Shown in pieces: positions 1-9,871 of a stretch of 64,000 bases of DNA (position 1 is the stretch's first letter; every line of letters begins with the position of its first letter). Origin of the DNA: JAGXLC01 sp964585385. GTDB lineage: Bacteria; Bacteroidota; Bacteroidia; Bacteroidales; UBA12077. The DNA is taken from assembly GCA_964585385.1 (NCBI GenBank), contig CAZPDP010000004.1:62001-126000 (forward strand), written 5' to 3'. Both the position numbers and the translations under genes were made by a program. The notes under the pieces are model-generated. The model had not been told where the DNA came from. It was given only the letters and a program-made list of their open reading frames with translations, and searched no databases.

Positions 1-27
1 AACAAAATAAAAACAAACACCAAAATA

Positions 28-57
28 AAAATGGGACGCGGTTTTGCGCCCCATTTA
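28..57 (-). terminator. Rho-independent terminator of the aldolase gene
   Basis: An 11-bp stem (29-39 with 46-56, one G-T pair) around a short T-rich loop is followed on the minus strand by a T-rich tract. It lies 20 bases past the aldolase stop codon. Confidence 0.75.
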
Positions 58-77
58 ACAATTTTATAAGTTTGAAC

Positions 78-1136
78 TTAGGCTATATCAATTTCTTTAG
101 CCAGGTAGACATCTTGTATTGCATTCAGCAATTCCACCCCTTCTTTCATTGGCCTTTGGAATGCTTTTCTTCCACTAATTAATCCCATACCACCTGCGCG
201 TTTATTGATTACAGCGGTAGCTACAGCTTCTTCCAAGTCACTTTCACCCTGAGATGCTCCCCCAGAATTAATAAGTCCGATTCTTCCCATGTAATTGTTT
301 ACCACCTGGTACCGTGTAAGGTCTATAGGATGATCGCTTGTAAGTTGATCATAAACTTTATCATCGGTTTTGGCAAAATTGAGGTCTTTAAACCCTTTAT
401 TTGTTTTAGGAAGTTTTTGTTTGATGATATCAGCCTGTATAGTCACACCCAGGTGATTTGCCTGACTGGTTATATCTGACGCCAGGTGATAATCTTTGTC
501 CTTTGTCTTAAATCCAGGATTTCTGGTGTAACACCAAAGAATTGTGGCCATGCCCAGTTCGTGTGCTCTTTCGAATGCCTGTGAAACCTCAATAATCTGT
601 CTGTTGGATTCAGGACTACCAAAATAAATGGTTGCACCAACTGCTGCTGCACCCAGATCATAGGCTTCCTCTACGGAACCAAACATAATCTGATCATACT
701 TATTGGGATATGTCATTAATTCATTATGATTAATTTTGACAATATAAGGGATTCGGTGGGCATATTTTCTTGCTGTTGCAGCCAGAACCCCAAATGTTGA
801 TGCTACCCCATTAGCACCTCCTTCTATTGCGAGTTTAACTATATTTTCAGGATCGAAATAAATGGGATTTGGAGCAAATGAGGAACCCGCAGTGTGCTCG
901 ATACCCTGATCGACCGGCAAAATGGAAAGGTAACCTGTACCTCCAAGTCTTCCGTGATCAAACATTCTTTGAAGATTTGTCAGAACTCTGGGATTACGAT
1001 TTGAATGATACATTACACGCTCAATATAATCAGGTCCAGGTAAATGCAAATCTTTTCCAGGAACTGTTTTACACTTATGTTTCAGCAAATCGTCTGCATT
1101 GTCACCAAGTAATTCCAGTATTTTGTTGTATGTCAT
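78..1136 (-). CDS. fbaB: Class I fructose-bisphosphate aldolase (FbaB/DhnA family)
   Basis: Cleaves fructose 1,6-bisphosphate to glyceraldehyde 3-phosphate and dihydroxyacetone phosphate in glycolysis, and runs the reverse reaction in gluconeogenesis, in the cytoplasm. The 352-residue protein has the DhnA-type TIM barrel: an early PVDQGIEH segment (about residues 74-81), and a strand reading QADIIKQK in which Lys239 sits where the Schiff-base lysine of archaeal-type class I aldolases lies. A C-terminal phosphate-binding region follows (GLISGRKAFQRP). The length is usual for the bacterial form. It is a single gene with its own terminator. Family assignment is firm; the catalytic lysine is assigned by motif comparison only. 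Confidence 0.92.
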   Translation of the reverse strand: MTYNKILELLGDNADDLLKHKCKTVPGKDLHLPGPDYIERVMYHSNRNPRVLTNLQRMFDHGRLGGTGYLSILPVDQGIEHTAGSSFAPNPIYFDPENIVKLAIEGGANGVASTFGVLAATARKYAHRIPYIVKINHNELMTYPNKYDQIMFGSVEEAYDLGAAAVGATIYFGSPESNRQIIEVSQAFERAHELGMATILWCYTRNPGFKTKDKDYHLASDITSQANHLGVTIQADIIKQKLPKTNKGFKDLNFAKTDDKVYDQLTSDHPIDLTRYQVVNNYMGRIGLINSGGASQGESDLEEAVATAVINKRAGGMGLISGRKAFQRPMKEGVELLNAIQDVYLAKEIDIA

Positions 1137-1216
1137 AATTTCTTAAGTTTTTAAGATTAATACTAAATATACAAATTTATAAAATTATTCTAAATGAATG
1201 AATACCATTTCTTAAT

Positions 1217-3571
1217 CTAGAACGGATATCCAATTGCTATATTCCATGAAATGGTATTTGTTGAAATTTTTCTGTTGCCAAATATCCATCTTTCATCAAG
1301 TGGGAATTCAGGATCTCTCAATTTAAGTCCCAGATCAAGTCGGACTACAGAAAAGGATAAATCGAAGCGTAAACCAAAACCCGTTCCAATTGCTATTTCG
1401 TTGATAAATCTGTCGGTTCTGAACATTGCTCCTTTGATATTCTCATTCTCATCTATGGCCCAAATGTTTCCTGCATCCAAAAATAATGCCCCTTCCAGTA
1501 TCCAGAACATTGCAAAGCGGTACTCCATATTTGCCTCCAGTTTCAAATCACCAGTCTGATTAGGGAATCCTACTTCTTCTTCGGGAGAAAATGAACCCGG
1601 ACCCAATGCTCTAACATTCCATGCTCTAAGACTGTTTGCTCCACCTGAAAAATATTGTTTCACAAAGGGAAGGGCTTCTGAATTGCCATACGGGAAACCA
1701 CCACCAGCAAAAAGCCTGTAAACAATCCTGTTTTCTGCATCAAAAATATGGTAATGCCTTAAATCAAAATCAAGCTTAAAAAATTGGGCGTAACGAATGC
1801 CAAAAATTTCATAATGACCTTTTGTTTTAGGTTGATCTATTAAATTGCTTATACCTGACAAAATATTACCCCCCAATTCACTATTCATTCTAAAATACTG
1901 AAAGTTTCGACTTTTTTTCACGTCCTGATTATTATATGCAAGACTATAACTTGAAAGCGATAGGAAATGGTCCTGGTAACTGTTTACCAGAAAGGTATTT
2001 TCTATGGCCTTTCTGAATTCTTCAGAACGGAAAGGAAGGCGAAGAATATTCAATTCAATCGGATTCACAAAATGGTTGACATTCTGTTTGCTTTTCCATT
2101 TATATCCGAAGGAAAGGTTCGCTATTGTCCTTGTATAGTCGGGCCTTTCCTGGTAATTATATAGTGTGGATAAAGAAGTTTTGGGATGGTATTTTTTTAC
2201 GAAACGTTCACTTTTCAATACCGGAAGCAGGAATTTAGGAAGATCTAGATTCACTTCGCCACCCACTTTCACTGTGTTATCTATTCTGTTAAACTTCTCC
2301 GGATCCAGGATTTCAAAAGCCCCTGTCAATTTTGCCTCAAAATTTTCAGCACCTCTCATAAGGCTTTTATGGCGGTATAAGAGATTGCCCGCACCACCCA
2401 GATTGCCTGAAGAGTTCGTTCCTTCAAGCTCAATTGTGTAGGATTGAAGTTTAAACTTCTTTAAATAAATAAAAGCATTTAAGAATCGGGCGCTGTCTTC
2501 ACTTCCGGTACTGTCAGTCTCTCTGAATCGTATATTTATAAGCTTAAACAGTCTCAGGGAATTAAGATGTTCATAAGTGCTGTTCACATCATTTTGGTTA
2601 TACCACTCGTCTTTTTCAAGATAATTGGATTGCTTGATTAAATTAAGCTTAATACCTGGTTCTCCTTCATAAATAAAATGAATGCCACCGAAAAGAGTCG
2701 TGTCTAAATCCTCCAAATACTCATCCTCTCTTGCAATTGCTTCTTTGGGCTCATAATCCGGGTAAACGTAAATCTGATTGATCTTATAACGTTTGTGATG
2801 AACCTGACGAAAGGTATCCTCTTCTGCATTGATTAAATACTTGTTGATTTGTACTGTAAGATCAACCCGGTTATGTTCATCATTAACAGTAGTATCCGCT
2901 ATATAATTGATAAAATCCTTTGAGAATCTGTAAAATCCATCCTCTTTGAGATTATTTGTAATTCTGTTTCTTTCTTTCTCCAGGAGTTCTACTTCAAACC
3001 TCTCTCCTTTTTCCAAGAATGAATTGACGGTATCTGAGAAGATATAAGGGCTTAAGACAGAGTCTCGCACATCAAAGGTCACATTATGAATGACATAAGG
3101 TTCATTTAATTTCACCAAATATTTAACTTTAACTTTCTGATCTTTTTTTATCGCTGTATCTTCAACTGTTGCATTATAATATCCTTTATTTTCCAGGAAA
3201 TATTTCATTTGTTTGAGGCTCTCCTCAGTCATATATTTGTCCCATATCACTGGTTTTTCCGCTTTTTCTCTTAAAAATTTACTGAAACCTTTCTCCTTTT
3301 CAGGGTTTGAAAGTGAATAAAAATACATCGGCAACTTCAGGCCGAGAACTCTCCTGTTAGGCTTTTGTTTTATGTATTCCTTCAAATCTCTTTCTTTAAC
3401 TTTCCCTGAGCTGATTTCTATTTCATTGCTTTTTAATAAATACTTATCTTTGGGGATATATTTTGCAGGACTACAAGAAAACAAAAGAAAGAAACTCAGA
3501 AAAATCAGGAGAATTTGAAATCCTTTATTTTTAGTTAAAGAATGAATTATATTTGAAAATACAGAAATCAA
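1217..3571 (-). CDS. BamA/TamA-family outer membrane lipoprotein
   Basis: Outer-membrane 16-stranded-barrel protein of the surface-antigen D15 (Omp85) superfamily, of the Bacteroidota type that begins with a lipoprotein signal. The signal ends in FLLFSCS, so Cys would be lipidated. POTRA-like segments occupy roughly the first 350 residues, and the C-terminal half is a beta barrel with the typical RAWNVRALGPGSF segment before a GGAN turn. An ATG exists at 3637 but would overlap the divergent methyltransferase gene and put extra hydrophobic residues before the lipobox. A TTG at 3571, preceded by GAGG, gives a compact lipoprotein signal and about 784 residues, so I use it. Probably assists assembly or translocation at the outer membrane; the exact substrate is unknown. 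Confidence 0.85.
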   Translation of the reverse strand: MISVFSNIIHSLTKNKGFQILLIFLSFFLLFSCSPAKYIPKDKYLLKSNEIEISSGKVKERDLKEYIKQKPNRRVLGLKLPMYFYSLSNPEKEKGFSKFLREKAEKPVIWDKYMTEESLKQMKYFLENKGYYNATVEDTAIKKDQKVKVKYLVKLNEPYVIHNVTFDVRDSVLSPYIFSDTVNSFLEKGERFEVELLEKERNRITNNLKEDGFYRFSKDFINYIADTTVNDEHNRVDLTVQINKYLINAEEDTFRQVHHKRYKINQIYVYPDYEPKEAIAREDEYLEDLDTTLFGGIHFIYEGEPGIKLNLIKQSNYLEKDEWYNQNDVNSTYEHLNSLRLFKLINIRFRETDSTGSEDSARFLNAFIYLKKFKLQSYTIELEGTNSSGNLGGAGNLLYRHKSLMRGAENFEAKLTGAFEILDPEKFNRIDNTVKVGGEVNLDLPKFLLPVLKSERFVKKYHPKTSLSTLYNYQERPDYTRTIANLSFGYKWKSKQNVNHFVNPIELNILRLPFRSEEFRKAIENTFLVNSYQDHFLSLSSYSLAYNNQDVKKSRNFQYFRMNSELGGNILSGISNLIDQPKTKGHYEIFGIRYAQFFKLDFDLRHYHIFDAENRIVYRLFAGGGFPYGNSEALPFVKQYFSGGANSLRAWNVRALGPGSFSPEEEVGFPNQTGDLKLEANMEYRFAMFWILEGALFLDAGNIWAIDENENIKGAMFRTDRFINEIAIGTGFGLRFDLSFSVVRLDLGLKLRDPEFPLDERWIFGNRKISTNTISWNIAIGYPF

Positions 3572-3602
3572 AGCAGTAACCTCGACTTTATAATTTAAAA
3601 TG

Positions 3603-4376
3603 ATGCTAAGCAAAAATAAAATTAAATTTATTAACACACTAAAAAAAAAGAAATCAAGAAATGAGAGTGGCTATTTTATTGCTGAAGGTGAAAAAATTGT
3701 AAGAGAGCTTCTTCTTTCAGAGATGAGAGTTGAAATGATTTGCGGAAACCAAAACTTCATCCAAAACCTTGATGAATCTGAAAAAAAAGAAATTAATACT
3801 ATTATTGAAATAACGGACCAGGAGCTTAAGAAGATAAGTAACCTAAAGACACCTAATGAGGTTCTTGCCGTGGTCCAAAAACCAAATTATGTAATCCATT
3901 ACAATGCTATTAAAAACTTCTTAACCCTTGGGCTGGACCAAATAAATGATCCAGGCAATCTTGGTACAATTATACGTATTGCTGATTGGTTTGGAATAAA
4001 AGATGTATTCTGCTCTTCAGATACGGTTGATATCTTTAATCCCAAATCTGTACAGGCAACTATGGGTTCTATAAGCAGGGTAAAGGTCCATTATGTTAAA
4101 CTATCAGAACTGGTTAGAGAATTGATTGAGAACCAAAAGCATTCGGTATACGGATGCTTCCTGGAAGGTAAAAACATATATAAAGAAAAGCTTGATCAAA
4201 ATGCATTAGTCATAATGGGCAGTGAATCACACGGGATATCCGATGAGCTTAAGAATCTTATTCAAAATAAACTGTATATTCCGAACTTTTCAGTGGACAG
4301 CCAATTCAAATCAGAATCACTGAATGTTTCCATAGCAACAGGAATTGTATGCTCAGAGTTCAAAAGAAGGATATAG
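3603..4376 (+). CDS. TrmH-family (SpoU) RNA 2'-O-methyltransferase
   Basis: Uses S-adenosylmethionine to methylate a ribose 2'-hydroxyl in rRNA or tRNA. The protein has an N-terminal substrate-binding domain starting SKNKIKFINTL and an SPOUT knotted catalytic domain with all three motifs: motif 1 with Asn, Gly and the catalytic Arg (DPGNLGTIIRIADW, about residues 117-130), motif 2 NPKSVQATMGSISR, and motif 3 MGSESHGIS with SLNVSIATGI. The first two codons are both ATG (3600 and 3603); the second matches family starts. It is divergent from the outer-membrane gene, whose start region is only about 30 bases away. Target nucleotide cannot be told from sequence; RlmB-like 23S rRNA methylation is the usual guess. 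Confidence 0.88.
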   Translation: MLSKNKIKFINTLKKKKSRNESGYFIAEGEKIVRELLLSEMRVEMICGNQNFIQNLDESEKKEINTIIEITDQELKKISNLKTPNEVLAVVQKPNYVIHYNAIKNFLTLGLDQINDPGNLGTIIRIADWFGIKDVFCSSDTVDIFNPKSVQATMGSISRVKVHYVKLSELVRELIENQKHSVYGCFLEGKNIYKEKLDQNALVIMGSESHGISDELKNLIQNKLYIPNFSVDSQFKSESLNVSIATGIVCSEFKRRI

Positions 4377-4423
4377 GAATAGTTCCTTCTGATATCTTTA
4401 TTCCTGATGAGACTAGGGAAAAA

Positions 4424-5134
4424 TTACTCGAAATGAAAATTGATACTAAACATTCGGGATTTCAGCTTATCAATTGATTCTACATAGCCAGGATATCCAT
4501 CATGCTTGTCCGGATCGAGCACATTAAATGTACCCACTGAATATTTCAATTCAACGGAGAGTTTAAAATAAGGCAGGTAAAAATCAATTCCGAATCCACC
4601 CTCCATATAGATGTCAAAAGGCTGAAGCTTTACAAAGATTCCTTCATCAGCATTAAAATCTTTATTTCTGGCCATATCCCATCTGAAATTCACGCCACTT
4701 ATTAAATAAGGCCTGTAATTATGCTGTCTCTGAGCTTCATATCTGAGGATAAAGGGCAAATTTATAAAGGTGGAGCTTAGTTTCATCTCCGAATGTGGAT
4801 TCCACGAACCCTCTTCCGTTTCATAAAACAATAAGTTTCTTTGCCCCAGAGATATTCCGGGGAGAAATCTAAAATCAAAATACTTTGACAGTCTGAAATT
4901 AGTAACAATACTAATATCCACTCCCGGAGAGAGCCTGTTGATTTCCGGGAAAGTATCCCTCTTTACAGCAGCATTCTCGTTTGCATATATTCCAAAATCC
5001 ATTGTGTTCACACCAAGAGTGTAACCAAAATGGAATGGCTTCATATCAATCTGCTGATAATGAAGCACCTTTTCCTGTTGTGAAAAAGATACAAATGGAA
5101 AAAATGCCAGTAGTATTAACGCGATTTGTTTCAA
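4424..5134 (-). CDS. porT: PorT-like outer membrane beta-barrel protein (type IX secretion)
   Basis: The 236-residue protein starts with a signal peptide ending FVSFSQQ, then shows alternating hydrophobic strands typical of a small beta barrel of about eight strands. The pattern with an early FHFGYTLGVN segment, an LPGISLGQR strand and an aromatic C-terminus (INFHFE) resembles PorT/SprT, a component needed for type IX secretion in Bacteroidota. A substrate with a type IX sorting domain lies in this window (M14 peptidase at 50272), so a PorT fits. A generic porin-family barrel cannot be excluded from sequence alone. Confidence 0.7.
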   Translation of the reverse strand: MKQIALILLAFFPFVSFSQQEKVLHYQQIDMKPFHFGYTLGVNTMDFGIYANENAAVKRDTFPEINRLSPGVDISIVTNFRLSKYFDFRFLPGISLGQRNLLFYETEEGSWNPHSEMKLSSTFINLPFILRYEAQRQHNYRPYLISGVNFRWDMARNKDFNADEGIFVKLQPFDIYMEGGFGIDFYLPYFKLSVELKYSVGTFNVLDPDKHDGYPGYVESIDKLKSRMFSINFHFE

Positions 5135-5284
5135 GCAATCATTCTTTTAATTTGAATAAACGTGAAATTCACAGCGATAGTATAAATATTATACAGGGAT
5201 GCAGCAAAGTGTAAAGGTTGAATAACCAAAAACCTTATATATTATAGAATTGGTATTGAAATGGGTTCCCTTTTTCAGGAAACT

Positions 5285-7504
5285 CTAATCTTCCACCAAA
5301 TTGGCCAACGCTTCCTCATATATCTTTTTGATATCATGAATAAAACCAAAAGAGTCATCATCAATTCTCAATTCAGATTTTGTAACATGCCCAAGCGTTG
5401 AGAAAGGAATATCCTTATCAATCATAAAATCTACAAATTTGGATTCATTTGCCGGTGTCACGCTGACAACAACTCTGCTTTGCGCTTCCCCGAACAAAAA
5501 GGCATCCCGTCGAATTTCCGCACTGGTTGTAATATCAAAGCCGAGATTCCTTACCATAGCAGATTCAAGCAAAGTTGTAAACAAGCCTCCATCTGAAACA
5601 TCATGGGCAGATTTGATTAAGCCATTCTCAATTAAATCTCTGATTGTAGATTGAATATTAAATTCCTGGTCGATATCAAATTCAGGTGCTGGGGATTCTG
5701 TTATACCTAAATACGAATACAAGTATTCAGATGATGCTATATCATTGCTGGATTTGCCGATAAGGAAAATCATGTCTCCTTTTTCTTTAAAATCAATGGT
5801 TGTTTGGTGGTTTTTATTTTTTAAGATTCCTATCATTCCAATCACAGGTGCTGGAAACACGGGCTGCTCCTTGCCTTTTACAGAAGTCTGGTTATAAAAG
5901 CTAACATTGCCCCCGGTTACCGGGGTATTAAACTTTTCACAGGCATTTCCCATCCCTTTTACTGCCTGAACAAACTGCCAGTATGCCTCTGGATTGTAGG
6001 GATTTCCAAAATTCAGACAGTTTGAAATAGCCACAGGTTCACCTCCGGAACAAACAATATTTCTTGCTGCTTCAGCGACTGCAATTTGAGTGCCTGCATA
6101 AGGGTCAGCATTGACATATCGGGCATTGCAATCCACTGTCATAGCGAGTGCTTTACCTGTCCCTTTTATATTAAACACACCTGCATCGGAAGGGAAGTTT
6201 GTAGTCATATTGGCTGTACCCACCATCGTGTCATATTGTTCAATAACCCAGTGCTTGGAAGCGATATTTGGGTTACTAATCATTTTGAAAATGATATCTT
6301 TAATATCTTTTGGTTCCGGGATATCATTCACATCAAATTTTTTGTATCTGTCAATATAGGCAGGCTGTTGTACTTCTCTTTCATAAACCGGAGCTCCACC
6401 ACCCAAAACAAGGTCTGTAGCGGGTATATCAGCAACAAGCTCATCCTTCATATAGAAATAAAGCCTGTCTTCTTCTATTACTTCACCTATGATTTCACGG
6501 TTCAGATCCCATTTGTCAAAAATCTTCTCTACCACTTCTTCTTTGCCTTTTTCGACAACAACAAGCATTCTTTCCTGGGACTCAGAAAGAAGGATCTCAA
6601 AAGGTTCCATATTTTGCTGTCTTAGCGGCACTTTATCCAGGTTGATGCGCATACCGTGACCTCCCTTTTCGGACATTTCAGAAGTTGAGCAAATGATTCC
6701 GGCAGCGCCCATATCCTGCATACCAATCACAACACCTGTTTTGTTTAATTCCAGGGTTGCTTCTAAAAGCAGTTTTTCCATGAATGGGTCCCCAACCTGA
6801 ACGGAAGGAAGATCCTCAGAAGATTTTTCTGTGAGATTAGCAGAGGCAAAAGTGGCCCCGTGAATTCCATCCTTTCCTGTAGAAGAACCAACAATGTAAA
6901 CCGGATTTCCTGCACCTTTCGCAATAGCGGAAATTACCCTGTCTTTTTTTACCAGTCCGACAGACATGGCATTAACAAGCGGATTAGTGTTATACGATTT
7001 GTCAAAAAATACTTCTCCAGCCAATACAGGTACACCAAAAGAGTTCCCATAATCGCCAATGCCTTTTACAACGCCTTTGAGATGCCATTTGGTACGATCT
7101 AACGTTGGGTCACCGAAACGAAGAGAGTTTAGCTGGGCTACCGGACGTGCGCCCATTGTAAAAATGTCTCTGTTGATACCACCCACACCTGTAGCTGCTC
7201 CCTGGTAGGGTTCTATTGCTGAAGGATGATTATGTGATTCAATCTTAAAAGCACAAGCCAGATCATCTCCCAGATCAACCAGGCCGGCATTTTCTTCCCC
7301 AGCTTCAGCCATTATATGTTCACCCTTCCTGGGCAGGGTTTTAAGCCACCTGATCGAATTTTTATAAGAAGCATGTTCCGACCACATGACAGAAAAAATA
7401 CTTAACTCGGTAAAATTAGGATTCCGTCCCAGGATTTCCTTTATCTTTTCGTATTCTTCAGGTAATAAACCCAATTCTTTGGCGGTATCAAGAGTAACTT
7501 CCAT
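5285..7504 (-). CDS. purL: Phosphoribosylformylglycinamidine synthase subunit PurL
   Basis: ATP-dependent conversion of FGAR to FGAM, step four of purine synthesis, in complex with PurQ and PurS. At 739 residues it is the small PurL form that lacks fused glutaminase, so separate purQ and purS must exist elsewhere. Visible motifs are WSEHASYKNS with His44, the ATP/Mg segment ESHNHPSA (residues 89-96) followed by GAATGVGGI, and DMGAAGI with a second AIRS-type half carrying AHDVSDGG. It is flanked by unrelated genes, so it is likely a single transcription unit. Confidence 0.95.
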   Translation of the reverse strand: MEVTLDTAKELGLLPEEYEKIKEILGRNPNFTELSIFSVMWSEHASYKNSIRWLKTLPRKGEHIMAEAGEENAGLVDLGDDLACAFKIESHNHPSAIEPYQGAATGVGGINRDIFTMGARPVAQLNSLRFGDPTLDRTKWHLKGVVKGIGDYGNSFGVPVLAGEVFFDKSYNTNPLVNAMSVGLVKKDRVISAIAKGAGNPVYIVGSSTGKDGIHGATFASANLTEKSSEDLPSVQVGDPFMEKLLLEATLELNKTGVVIGMQDMGAAGIICSTSEMSEKGGHGMRINLDKVPLRQQNMEPFEILLSESQERMLVVVEKGKEEVVEKIFDKWDLNREIIGEVIEEDRLYFYMKDELVADIPATDLVLGGGAPVYEREVQQPAYIDRYKKFDVNDIPEPKDIKDIIFKMISNPNIASKHWVIEQYDTMVGTANMTTNFPSDAGVFNIKGTGKALAMTVDCNARYVNADPYAGTQIAVAEAARNIVCSGGEPVAISNCLNFGNPYNPEAYWQFVQAVKGMGNACEKFNTPVTGGNVSFYNQTSVKGKEQPVFPAPVIGMIGILKNKNHQTTIDFKEKGDMIFLIGKSSNDIASSEYLYSYLGITESPAPEFDIDQEFNIQSTIRDLIENGLIKSAHDVSDGGLFTTLLESAMVRNLGFDITTSAEIRRDAFLFGEAQSRVVVSVTPANESKFVDFMIDKDIPFSTLGHVTKSELRIDDDSFGFIHDIKKIYEEALANLVED

Positions 7505-7622
7505 GATATCTCTTTAATTAGTGTTTAAGCAAGCAAATATAACTAACTATTCAAATAATACACTGAAAACTTTCCAGATTTTGATACAAGCTGAAACAGG
7601 AATCAATGAATATAACTGAAAA

Positions 7623-8669
7623 TCAATCGATAAGCCCCAGTCTTTTTGCTCTTCTCTCCCATACTTTCATGGCTTGCTTTTGCATATCTTCCACATTATC
7701 AAGCTCATCCATAATCTCTGTTCCTAAAAGTGTTTCAATTACATCCTCCATAGTAACAATGCCAGCCATTTCTCCATATTCTCCCACTACCATAGCTATA
7801 TGCTCTTTCTCTTCTATAAACCTATAAAATAGTCTGATAATCGGCATTTTTTCATTTACAACCATCAGGTTTCTGCCCAGGCTTTTTAATTTTACATTGG
7901 TTTTGTTATCAATCATTTTTTCCATCAAATCGTCCTTTAGAACATAACCTGTGATTTCATCAATATTTTCATGATAGATAGGAATCCTGGAAACTCTTAG
8001 TTTTTCTTTTTTTTCAAAAAACTCTTTGACAGTATTTTCCTGTGAAGCTGCAACAACAACGACTCTTGGTGTCATAATGCTTTTAACAACGATATAGTTG
8101 AATTTCATCAAATTGATAAGGATTTTTGACTCCTCTTCTTTAAAAATCCCTTCCTGAATTCCAATCTCCGTCATAGCTTGAAATTCTGCACGACTGAAGA
8201 CTGTTTTGGCTTTTTTTCTATTTAAGATCCTTGTTATAAACTTACTGAGAATAATAAAAGGGTACAAAGGGGAATAGATTAATATTTGTAGTGTTGTGGC
8301 GGTAAATCGAGCTAACCCTTTCCAGAAAGTTGCTCCAATAGTTTTGGGAATAATTTCAGATAATATTAAAATTAAAAGAGTTAAAACAGCAGACACTATA
8401 GATAAATATTCGTTGCCCCATACTTTTTGTGCTTGTGCTCCAACCCCGGCAGCTCCAATTGTGTGTGCAAATGTATTCAGCGTTAAAATAGCTGCCAATG
8501 GCGTATCAATTTCCTCTTTAAACTTTTTTAATGTCTTTCCGTAAGATTTGTTTTCATTCACTTTTGCAGCAATAAAAGATGGGGTTATGCTAAGCAAGGT
8601 TGCTTCAAGCAATGAACACAAGAAAGAAAAAAACAATGCAATAAATAAATAAACAAAAAGTAAAAACAT
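7623..8669 (-). CDS. CNNM/CorC-type membrane protein with CBS pair
   Basis: The protein has an N-terminal DUF21 (CNNM transmembrane) domain of three to four hydrophobic helices within about residues 1-150, followed by a CBS-domain pair at about 200-320. CNNM/CorC proteins handle divalent cations, chiefly Mg2+ export. At 348 residues it lacks the C-terminal CorC_HlyC domain found in longer relatives. It lies immediately downstream of nadD on the same strand and could be cotranscribed with yicC-gmk-nadD. Membrane location is clear; transport specificity is inferred from the family only. Confidence 0.85.
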   Translation of the reverse strand: MFLLFVYLFIALFFSFLCSLLEATLLSITPSFIAAKVNENKSYGKTLKKFKEEIDTPLAAILTLNTFAHTIGAAGVGAQAQKVWGNEYLSIVSAVLTLLILILSEIIPKTIGATFWKGLARFTATTLQILIYSPLYPFIILSKFITRILNRKKAKTVFSRAEFQAMTEIGIQEGIFKEEESKILINLMKFNYIVVKSIMTPRVVVVAASQENTVKEFFEKKEKLRVSRIPIYHENIDEITGYVLKDDLMEKMIDNKTNVKLKSLGRNLMVVNEKMPIIRLFYRFIEEKEHIAMVVGEYGEMAGIVTMEDVIETLLGTEIMDELDNVEDMQKQAMKVWERRAKRLGLID

Positions 8670-8700
8670 AGTTTATACGAATTTTTTGAGCATAAAAAAA

Positions 8701-9279
8701 TTAATCGTGTTCGTAAAAATGCATTTTCCTGATGTAATCATACACTTTGGGTGGCAGAAAATACCTTATATTTCGTCCTTGCTTTATTGCCCCACGAATA
8801 AAACTTGAAGAAATATCCATTAAAGGTGCATTCATAACCTGCATTGTATACTGACCTTTATATTTCCCGGCATCCGTACCTGGTCTGGGATACACATATA
8901 ATTCAGACTGATCAATCAGTTGTTCATAATTTTTCCATTTGTGAAGACTAACCAAATTATCAGATCCGATTATCAAGGCAAACTCTTTATTCGGGTGCTT
9001 TTCTTTTAAATAAGTCAGAGTATCTACCGTATAAGATGGTTTAGGAAGATCAAATTCAATATTTGAAGGCCTGATTTCCATATCATCTTCCAGTGCAAGC
9101 TCTGCTAAATGATAACGATGATATTCGGGCAAAAGATTTTTTTTCTTCTTTAAAGGGTTTTGAGGGGAAACCACCAACCAAACCTGGTCCAAATCGGAAA
9201 ACTCGGAGAAATAATTTGCAACTGCCAGATGTCCAATATGAATTGGATTGAAAGAACCGAAAAACAAACCAATTTTCAT
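8701..9279 (-). CDS. nadD: Nicotinate-nucleotide adenylyltransferase
   Basis: Adenylates nicotinate mononucleotide to deamido-NAD in NAD synthesis. The N-terminus reads KIGLFFGSFNPIHIGHL, containing the nucleotidyltransferase (H/T)xGH motif, and the C-terminal part has the ISSSFIRGAI motif. An upstream in-frame ATG at 9312 would overlap gmk by 20 bases. The ATG at 9279 places the first beta strand right at the N-terminus, as in the family, giving 192 residues. Third gene of the yicC-gmk-nadD run. Confidence 0.92.
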   Translation of the reverse strand: MKIGLFFGSFNPIHIGHLAVANYFSEFSDLDQVWLVVSPQNPLKKKKNLLPEYHRYHLAELALEDDMEIRPSNIEFDLPKPSYTVDTLTYLKEKHPNKEFALIIGSDNLVSLHKWKNYEQLIDQSELYVYPRPGTDAGKYKGQYTMQVMNAPLMDISSSFIRGAIKQGRNIRYFLPPKVYDYIRKMHFYEHD

Positions 9280-9292
9280 TTTACAAGAAATT

Positions 9293-9859
9293 CTATGCAT
9301 TAATAAAATCAAGAATTATTTTTTCTGCCTCTTCAACAGCGTTATCCAAATCATCATTATATATGACTTTATCAAATTCAGGAGCATAATTCAACTCCGA
9401 TTCTGCTTTACTAATTCTCAATTTTATCTTAGCAGGGTCTTCTGATGATCGCACGATTAATCTGTTTTCTAATTCCCCGATTGATGGGGGCATAACAAAA
9501 ATTGCGAGGGCATCCTTACCATATACCTTTTTAATATTCAGCCCACCAATTACATCTACATCAAATATAACGTTTTTTCCTTTTTTTCTTATTCTTTCCA
9601 CTTCTGTTTTTAATGTTCCGTAATAGTGATTGGGGTATACCTCTTCCCATTCAATAAATTCACCACTCCTAATCTTTTCTCTGAAATCATTTGTAGAAAT
9701 GAAATAATAATCTACACCATGTCTTTCATTAGACCTTTGTGCCCGGCTGGTTGCCGATATTGAAAACTCAAGGTTCAGATCTTTTTTTAACAGTCGTCTT
9801 ACAATGCTGGTTTTACCGGCACCCGAAGGAGCAGAAAATATAATGAGCTTAGCTTTCAT
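9293..9859 (-). CDS. gmk: Guanylate kinase
   Basis: Phosphorylates GMP to GDP with ATP. A P-loop SAPSGAGKTS lies at residues 9-18, with Lys16. The GMP-binding region contains SATSRAQRSNERHGVDYYF and the downstream YGT segment. The 188-residue length is typical for the family. It sits between yicC and nadD with 12-13-base gaps, a common Bacteroidota arrangement, and is probably cotranscribed with both. Confidence 0.95.
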   Translation of the reverse strand: MKAKLIIFSAPSGAGKTSIVRRLLKKDLNLEFSISATSRAQRSNERHGVDYYFISTNDFREKIRSGEFIEWEEVYPNHYYGTLKTEVERIRKKGKNVIFDVDVIGGLNIKKVYGKDALAIFVMPPSIGELENRLIVRSSEDPAKIKLRISKAESELNYAPEFDKVIYNDDLDNAVEEAEKIILDFINA

Positions 9860-9871
9860 GAGTCTGACTGT

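Noticed and set aside
4365..4390. AGAAGGA/TCCTTCT hairpin over the methyltransferase stop codon as a terminator
   Set aside because: A seven-pair stem with a long loop and no clear T run.
6086..6625. Long plus-strand frames inside purL, and similar ones inside nifJ and other genes
   Set aside because: They lie antisense to well-supported genes and encode no known pattern.
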